Shown here piece after piece: positions 27,401 through 36,400 of a stretch of DNA of 64,000 bases (positions are counted from its first letter, which is position 1; the number at the start of each line of letters is the position of its first letter). The stretch lies in contig NC_081553.1 of assembly GCF_963082655.1 (NCBI RefSeq), forward strand, positions 61,680,311 to 61,744,310, given 5' to 3'. The notes under the pieces were generated by a model, which saw nothing but the letters and a program-made list of their open reading frames with translations, was not told the DNA's origin and ran no database searches. The DNA is from Stomoxys calcitrans (taxonomy: Eukaryota > Arthropoda > Insecta > Diptera > Muscidae). Position numbers and translations under genes: made by a program.

Positions 27401-30400
27401 CCATTAAATCTTTGAAGAACGTATTTCTGAATTCACAAGTTGTCTTAGATATTGCAAGATCTGTCAACGAGTGTGATGAACAGTTAAAAAACAACTGTAA
27501 TGGGTGTCGGGACTTGAAATATCCTAAGGAATTGTAGAGCAGACGAGATTGCAAGATTAGGAACTACCTTGCGCATTACTGGGGAATCTGTTGACATGCT
27601 TCTCGCGACATATAGGCTAATTTTTGGGGTAAAGCCCATAGGGCAGTGCAAGTAGTTTTATAAATAATTGGTTTAAATTTATTTCTGCCATTCACAATAG
27701 AGTTATATCTGCAAGTGTCCTCACTTAATTGTAAAAAACACATCATGGCAATATTGAAGACAGTGGTTCTCCGCAGCCTGCACTGTTAATTCCAATATCC
27801 AGAACTTCGTTGAATTGGGTAGATGTCATTTTCATACAAATTTCGCTGTACTGTACAGTGCAGTACAGCGAAATTTGTATGGTGCTAAAAAACAAACATA
27901 AAACATGGCTAATGACGTTTATGAAAAAGTGCAATCACAATGAATAAACAATGCTCACAACGAAACATATCGTTTAGAAGAAGAAAAAACCCTATAAAAA
28001 CCAAAAAACTTTATCAGCCTCAATATAAGTTTTACCATTCACTAGCAATATATAACATTAAAAAAAAATTAGGAACAGTGACTGAGGGTGGGAGGGAGTA
28101 GATTTGAAACATTTTAAATTTCCTTTTCGTCGGCATCTTGTGCACTCTTGGCAATATTTAAAGTTTCCGAAACGGTGCGAGGATTAGAACACAATAATAA
28201 GCCATCCATTTCATTATTATTGTGACCAATATTGTCATCTTTAGCTAATGTCATAGAGGAGGAGACAACGCCATCTTCTGGTTTCGCTATAATATTCATA
28301 TGGCTATTCGTAGCAGAGCCATTGTTTCGATTTGCCAGAGATAATTCATTGAAATTTTTAGACATCGCCTCAGTGGCAGATGTTATTGGTGTTGCAGTGA
28401 TAGAATTGTCCAAACACAAATTCTCCTTAGCATGTGAAGGCGATGATGATAATGATGACTGTGGCACTGGTGAAAGCAAAGATAACGATGTTGCAGTTGC
28501 TTGTGCTAGCCGTGATTGCGACAATGATGAATTATTATTATTATCATATTTATTGAAAGATGGCGTAGCAACAGTTGAAACATTTTCATTTGTTAGCACT
28601 GCAGCAGCAGTAGCAGCATATGCCGATGGATTTGAGCACATAGAGCGAGTAGGAGAAATCGAATTGCCAGAATTTACATTCGACTCATTTTGATCAACTA
28701 ATGAAATGGATGGTGGTGGTGTCAATGCTTTCAATGGCGAGGAAGAAGATTTCGAAGTCAATGTCAATGGAGGAGATGATTTATCATGTGGCGTTTCATT
28801 GATATTTGCCATGGCAGCAGTACCAGCAGCAGCCGGCGATGATAATAATAATGATGATGATTGTGGTGGCATTGGTAATGGCGGTGGTGGAGCTGCTTTA
28901 AATGGCGAAGTTCTAGCCGAAACTAAGCTACTATCCTCGGTTTCACCTTCACCTAGGCGTTTTGTGAGATAGTAGTGATTCATGTTTTGTTTGTTTCGTT
29001 TTTTGTGTTTATAAAAAAATACACACAAAATTATAAGAATTTTGCTAAATACTTCCAAAAACAAAAACCTTAGAAGCTAAACCTTAATTTAAATGAACCA
29101 AAGGAAACTAAATGAGGGGAAATACAATAATAATAGTAAAAAGAGAAGGAGCAAGAAAGCTTAAAATCATGTCTATCTAGGGGGCTGAACGAAAAGTCAG
29201 CCCTAAAAAAATGAACGCAGGAGCTTTCGGGAGAAAACCAACGTTGCTTGCTGCGAAAAAAGTTGGGACAAGGTAAAAAAATACTTTGACCTTGAAAAAA
29301 ACATTTTTTGTTTTGATAATAGGGAGTCTTTGGGACAACCTTCTTCTTCGTGATTGTGTGCATGGTTGGCGGTACTTACTTCTGTCAATGTTGCGTTGTA
29401 AATGTGCAGCAACTCTATGACGGGCATCGTTGAACTCAAGATGAAGACCCAATCTAAGCAGTGATGTGTTCTTCTCCACTAAATCGGTAATTTCCATTTC
29501 AATCTTATTACCCAACACTTGTGATCGCTAAAGGGAGACAATAAGTGGTTATAAGAAATGACCTATTTTAATCAAAAATTTAAAATGGTTCCATAGCTAA
29601 GGGTAGACTACCATAAGATAAAGAAAAAAAAAACTAATAATAAAAAAATAAGGAAAAAAAATATCAACAAAAAAAAAAGAACACAGTAATTCGAAAGAAT
29701 TTAAAAAAATATTAAAAATAAAAATAACTCGTAAGAAATAAAACCGATTTGAGTCTTACTTGGTCAAACCAAAACACGTCATGCAAAATTTCATCCAAAT
29801 CAGATTAAAATTGCGCCCTCTAGAGACTCACAAAGTCAAGATCCGAGAACGGATTATATGGGAGCTATATCCGGTTATGAACCGATTTGGACCGTACTTG
29901 GAACAGTTGTTGGAAGTCGAAATAATACACATGGTGCAAAATTTTAGCCAAATCGTATTAAAATTGCAGCCTCTAGTGGCTCACGAAGTCACTATCCGAG
30001 ATCGAATTATATGGGAGCTATATACGGTTATGAACCGATTTCAACCATACTAGGCGCAGTTGTTTATGGACAAACCAAAACACTTCATACAAAATTTCAA
30101 CCAAATGGATAATAATTGCGCCCTCTAGCTGCCCAAGAAGGTCCAAAATCGGTTTATATGAGGTTATGAACCGATTTGGAATATACTTGGCGAGTTGTTG
30201 AAGGTCAAACCAAAACACTTCATGCTAAATTTCAACCAAATCAGATAGTAATTGCGCCCTCTATCAGCTTAAGAAGTCAAGATCCGAAATCGGTTTATGT
30301 GGGAGCTATATCAGGTTATGAAACGATTTCAACCATACTAGGCGCAGTTGTTGGTGGTCACACCAAAACACTTCATGCACAATTTCAGCAAATCGGATAT

Positions 30401-33400
30401 TAATTGCGCCCTCTTTAGATCAAGAAGTCAAGATATGGACCGGATATGGGAGTCTAAATACAACTAACTCACTGTTCCGAATTTCAGGGAAGTCGGGTAA
30501 TAAATCCGCCTGTTATAGGCCTAAGACCCAAAATCCATTCCATTTTTGGTTCGGATATCGACGGGCCTAATAAAACTCACTATGGCAAATTTCAGCGAAA
30601 TCGGGTAATAAATGCGCCTGTTACAGGCTTAAGAATCAAAATCGGCATATCGGTCTATATGGCAGCTATATTTTATGATGGTCCGATATACACCATATTC
30701 GGGTCGGATGTCTAGGGCCCTAGTACAAATCACTGTTTCAATTTTCAGCAAAAGCGTAGAATAAATGCGCATTTTATGGTCTTTAGACCGTTAGGAGGAA
30801 TATCGGTCTCTATGGCAGCTATATTCAAATATAGTTCGATGTGGCCCATTCAAGAACTTAATCTGCGTATAGACGATATACGAGTCTGTGAAACTAAATA
30901 TCTCAATATTTAAAGACTTTTGTAAAAAATTTATTTTTAATTAACAGTATAAGCAAGTAAAAAGACGTTAAGTTGGGCTAGGCCGAATTTTGGATACCCA
31001 CCACCTCGAGTATATATGTAAACCACCTTTCGTCATAGTCCGGTGAAAAATGCATAATTTAACAGCTTTATCGAAATATGGTCCGATTTGGACCAAATTC
31101 GACACGGATATTGAGTGGTCTACTAAGTACAAGTCATTGTTCAATTTTGTAGAACAAAATATTGTTGTTTTTGCTAGCCGTATACAAATATAGACCGATC
31201 TGAACCATATACGACACGGTCGGCCTAACACTGTGTCAAATTTCAGCGAAATCAGTTTAAAAATGTGCCTTTTATAGGGCCAAGACTTTAAATCGAGAGA
31301 TCGGTCTATATGGCAGCTATATTCAAATCTGGACCGATCTGAGCCAAATTGAAGAAGGAGGTCGAAGGGCCTATCACAACTTACTGTCCCAAATTTCGGC
31401 GACATTGGACAATAAGTGCGCATTTTATGGGCCCAAAACTTTAAATCGAGAGATCGGTCTATATGGCAGCTATATCCAAACCTGGACCGATTTAGGCCAA
31501 ATTGAAGGAGAATGTCGAAGGGCCTAACACATCCCACTGTCCCAAATTTCGGCAAAATCGGATACTAAATGTGGGCTTTTATGGGCTTAAGATTATAAAT
31601 CGGCGGATCGGTCTATATGGCAGCTATATCCAAATCTAGACCAATCTGGGCCAAATTGAAGAATGATGTCGAAAGGCCTAACACAACTCACTGTCCTAAA
31701 TTTCATCAAAATCGGATAATGTGACTTTTATGGGCCTAAGACCCTAAATCGGCAGATCGGTCTATATGGGGGCTATATTAAGATATAGTCCGATATAGCC
31801 CATCTTCGAACGTAACCTGCTTATGGACAACAAAAAAAATCTGTGCAAAATTTCAGCTCAATATCTCTATTTTCAAAGACTGTAACGTGATTTCAATGAC
31901 AGACGCACGGACATGGCTAGATCGTCTTAGATAGGGTCGGAAATGGATATTTCGATGAGTTGCAAACGGAATGGCAAAATGAATATACCCCCATCGTTCG
32001 ATGGTGGGTATAAAAATGTTGTGCAACATTTTCTATCGAATTAAATTTGTAACAAAATTTCGCGACGAAAATATTTTTTAAATTTCTGATTACTTTTCCT
32101 AAATTAGGGAAAATAATCAGAAATTTGGATTTTTTCACAAACTACATCATCTTGGATGGAGGTCACCATAGCTCAGAACGCCTGGGGTCGAGTCCTGGCT
32201 AGAACATCAGAAAAAATGTTCAGCGCTGTTTATCCCCTCTCCCAATGCTGGTGACATATGTGAAAAACTATGCCATCTGAAAACATGGTATGGCCACCAT
32301 GTAAAAACTTTTCCCCAAAGAGGTGTCGCACTGCAACAATCCGTTCGAACTCGGCTATAAAATGGAGGCCCCCTTATCACTTAGCTTAAATAATTTAATC
32401 AAACACCACCCATTGATATGTGAGAATATAACTCCTGTTCCTTAATGGAATGTCTATGGGCAAATTGGCATTTTTTACAGCTTCTTGGAACCATTTTAAA
32501 ACTTTGTTTAAAAAATTCATTTTGTACTCACCTGATTGGAGGCTCTGAATTCCTCAATAGTGCGACACTTAAGAAGGGATTCAACTAATTTTACTATGAC
32601 AGGCGGACTAATGAAATTTGTTTCGACATTTAATACTCTCAAGGTTTTGCTCTTCTCAATGGCCTCAGCCAATAACAAAGCTAGCTTGTCGGTCAGGCCA
32701 ACATTTGTAAGGGACAATACTTCCAAATGTTCATTTTCAGGCAGTGCTGCAATCAATTGTTCCAATTTCTCTTCGGAAATATTCTGCAAATGGAAAAACA
32801 TTTAAAAATATTATAAACTTTTCCTTTTTCTTCCTAAAGCATCTGACAATACCTTGATATTATTCAAATTCAAATCAATCAGCTTGGTATCATCTTCCTT
32901 GATACGCTTAATGGATTCCTCAACATCGGTATTGTTGGGTGGATCCATGGGATAGACTTTCTGTTGTGTCGACTTGGTGATACCATCCCAGCCCAAGCCA
33001 ACGGGTTGGCCTTTGTTCAATAGAGATGCATGGTATTGATCTTGATTCATCATAGAGTGGAAACCCAAAATGGCAGCCAAATCAATGATTTCTTCTTGTG
33101 TGGCATCGGTCAAGGCACTCTCGTATTCATCTCCCAAATCAATGGAAATCTTCTCTTCAGCATCCAGCTCACGTTGATCACGTGGTGGTGGCACCCATTT
33201 CTTGCCACGCACAGTACCCTTGACATAGGGTTCAAATTCGGGCTCATCGGGAGCCTCAATGGCCTGTTTGTTGATGTGTTCAATCAATTTTTTGCGATTC
33301 AAGGGGCCGGTTGAGGCTTTCTCGCACTCATAACTGCAACGTTGATCGGGTGGCAAGAAGTTGTCCTGCGGAATAAGGGGAAAAGAAAGAGAGAAAAATT

Positions 33401-36400
33401 AGATAATTCGAAAAAATCCAAATAAAACAGCATTGAAGCACGTTCCATATGTTTGTTTGCAATTCAAATGAAGGCGTTATTCAGTGAATGGAATTTCAAT
33501 TATTTTTTTAGATAGATTATTCTATGACTTTGCGTCGCAAATTAGACATAACGATGTACAGTGAGAATTAAACATGAATATCGATTTTAAAACAAAAATT
33601 GTATTTAAAACGGAAGATCAGTTAAAATGTGAACTCTTTCTGTTCATGGGGCAATGATTTAGATCATACATGACTTAAATGTTTTTAGCCATAAAACCTC
33701 ATATGCAAAATATCATCCACAATGAATCATAAGTTTTTCTTCCAGGGGCGGATTAGATGTTTGACAGTAGTCAAGGACCCCATTCACACGTCGCCTGTGG
33801 AAATGGCTGCAACTGCAGTGGCAGATAATCTGCGGTATCGAGTTTTGAGTTTAAGTGAGAGGCGACATCGGCTCTTGCTTAAAACTGAGAGCCTAAAAAG
33901 CTCTATGTGACAAGGCGAGTTATTGGTGTCATGTTCTCGTGGCGATCGGTCCTGTAGACTGTAACTAGCTATAGGAGTTTGGCGAGGATCGCTACCTCCA
34001 CATGAAAATGTGGCTACAATGACAGCAACATTTGTCAAACCAATCATACCAATCTATGGTTTGATTAGTTGGTCCGCTTTGCCGTAGATGACCTCTACAC
34101 CAACTTCACAATACATTGTCCCATTCCTGTGGCAAATTGTCGCCCGGTAGCTAAGTTTGTAGCGTGCGGGGTCAATTCCATAACGTACCGGATTGACCCG
34201 ATGAATTTCTTCATCGGCAAGGGATGCCGCCTCAGTGTACAACACACTGCTACAACAACAACCAGTGCGGGGTCGTGGGTTCGATTCCTACCAGGGCCTG
34301 GTCTGTCGCTATTGTGGTATCACAATGGACTTAAATTGTCTAAGCGAGTTTGGAAATAGACTGCCACTCTTACCTAACCTAACCTAAGAATTGACACAAT
34401 GTCCCCAAAGAGCGTAGAATGGATTCTCGTATCGAAGGGCTTTCCATGAGCTAGAGTAGGGTCTTGTCTGGCATTGGTAGCGGAGTCACTCAACCGATTA
34501 TTCAGACTAAGATAATCGGGGTGTTCAAGGAAAATAATTCAACTGACTCGACATCAGACTTCAGATTTTGGACGACTCTTCAGAACGAATGACATTAACA
34601 ACATTTTAGTGTGGGTTTATGGGTTTGGTAACAACGGGAGAATCGAATGGCTCCCGAGATGTATAAGTTTTAGCAAATATAAACGGATCAGCTCTTTTAC
34701 GTCGTCAGATGATAAAAGTTGCAGTGCCGATTGGGGTCTATTTTCAGATAATGCGTACAACAAAAAGAGACCACGTGCGATAAAACAGATATGTATATGT
34801 AGCATATATAGATACACTAGGGTTTGATTTAATACCCAGCGGTTAAAGTTTTTGATCAGTGAGAGTCTCTGATCACGGTGGTGGTAGATTAAGAAATACA
34901 GCTGAAATTTCTATCCAACAATGACAGTCAAAGTTGCGATAAAGAGTACCACTACCAATCCCATGGCAGCCGGTTGTACGTACCGGATTTACCCGATGGA
35001 ATCATTCACCGGCAAGGGCTACCAAGGGCTAGTGTACAACGCACTGCTACAACAACAACCACTAACGACTTTTTGTAGATGGACCTTTAATAACACTACC
35101 AAGGCAGCGAAGATACATACATATATCTAGACTAGAAAAATTTTACAAAATTTTCTAAAGAAATTATTATTTTTTTTTTTTAAATTTAAAAAATTAAAAT
35201 TCTGACAAAATTTAAAAAAAAAAATTTTTGAAAAAATTTTTTATAAAAAAAAAATTATTTATAAAAACAGAAAAAAAATCTACAAAAACAAATTTTGACA
35301 AAAATTTTGCAGGTTTTTTGAATGATTTCATATATTTCATTATTATTGTATAAAATGCCCCGTTCAAATCGGATAGAAATAGCGACCTCTAGAGGCTCAA
35401 GAAGGCAAATCGGTATGTGTGGTAGCTATATTAAGATATGAACAGATTTAAATCGCACTTAGCGTGGACCTTGTAAGTCCAACAAAACTCCACGGGCAAC
35501 GTTTTAGCCAAATCGGATAATAATTGAGCCCTCTAGAGGCTCAAGAAATCAAACCCGGAAACCGGAGCTATATTAGATTATGAACCGACTTGTACCATGC
35601 CAAATCAGTTAAAAATTTTACCTCTAGAAGTCATTATTTAGAGATCGCCTTATTTCGTAGCGATATCAAAACATGGACCGATTTAAACCAACTTGGCACA
35701 GTTCTTGGATATGGAAACAATACTTTAAGGGCAAGCCAAATCGGATAAGAATTTCTGCGTCTTCTAGAGTCTCAGCAAGTCAAATAGAGAAATCGGTTTA
35801 TGTGTGAGCTATATCAGGTTATGGGCTATACTTGGTACAGTTGTTGTTAGTCTAACATACCGCCACGTGCAAAATTTAAGCCGAATCGGACAAGAATTGA
35901 GGCCTCTAGAGGCTCAAGAAGTCAAATCGGAAGACCGGTGGGTATGCAGAAAATATTAGGTTATGAACCATACTTGGCACAGTTATCGAAGGTCGAAACA
36001 AAACTTTCGGGCAACATTTGAGACAAATCGCATAATGATTGAGTCCTCTAGAGGTTCAAGAAGTCAAATTGGGTGATCGCTTTATATGGCAACTATATCA
36101 AAACGTGGACCAGTTGGAACCGTTGTTGGAAGATCAAACAAAAATTTGGGCAACATTTCAGAATAAGAATAAGCTTTACGAACATTTTCTTCAGAAATGC
36201 AAAAATTTTTAATAAAACAAAATTTTCTTAATGATGTTTTCATTTCTGTTCGAGATAAGCTGAATGATCGAAAATGTCAATGCAATGAGAAAATGAAAGA
36301 CAATTCTCCAAAACCTCAAAATTTTTTTTTTAAATTTCTAACAAATTTTGAGAGAATTTTCTAAAAAATTATGCATTTTTTAGAAAATTCTCTCGAAATT

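Larger units (their letters stand above)
26225..27640 (+). mobile_element. LINE family A, second broken copy
   Basis: Endonuclease start FYVVLIQDPWV (26280) mirrors FDVVLIQEPWV of the first copy. After large deletions an RT C-terminal stretch has been replaced by a minisatellite (26726-26934). RNase H begins VDFYTDGSKLNDLVGYGLY near 27210 and keeps FLDNQAAIKSLKNVFL (Asp site), then decays. No complete domain remains. Confidence 0.8.

Noticed and set aside
28232..28972. Two plus-strand open frames of 153 and 88 codons
   Set aside because: They are antisense to tmod exon a and owe their openness to its biased codons; no splice or start context.
30968..31555. 195-codon open frame on the minus strand
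   Set aside because: It runs through several units of the dispersed repeat and its peptide repeats with them (FDILLQFG, RSRFGYSCHIDRSLDL); a by-product of the repeat, not a gene.
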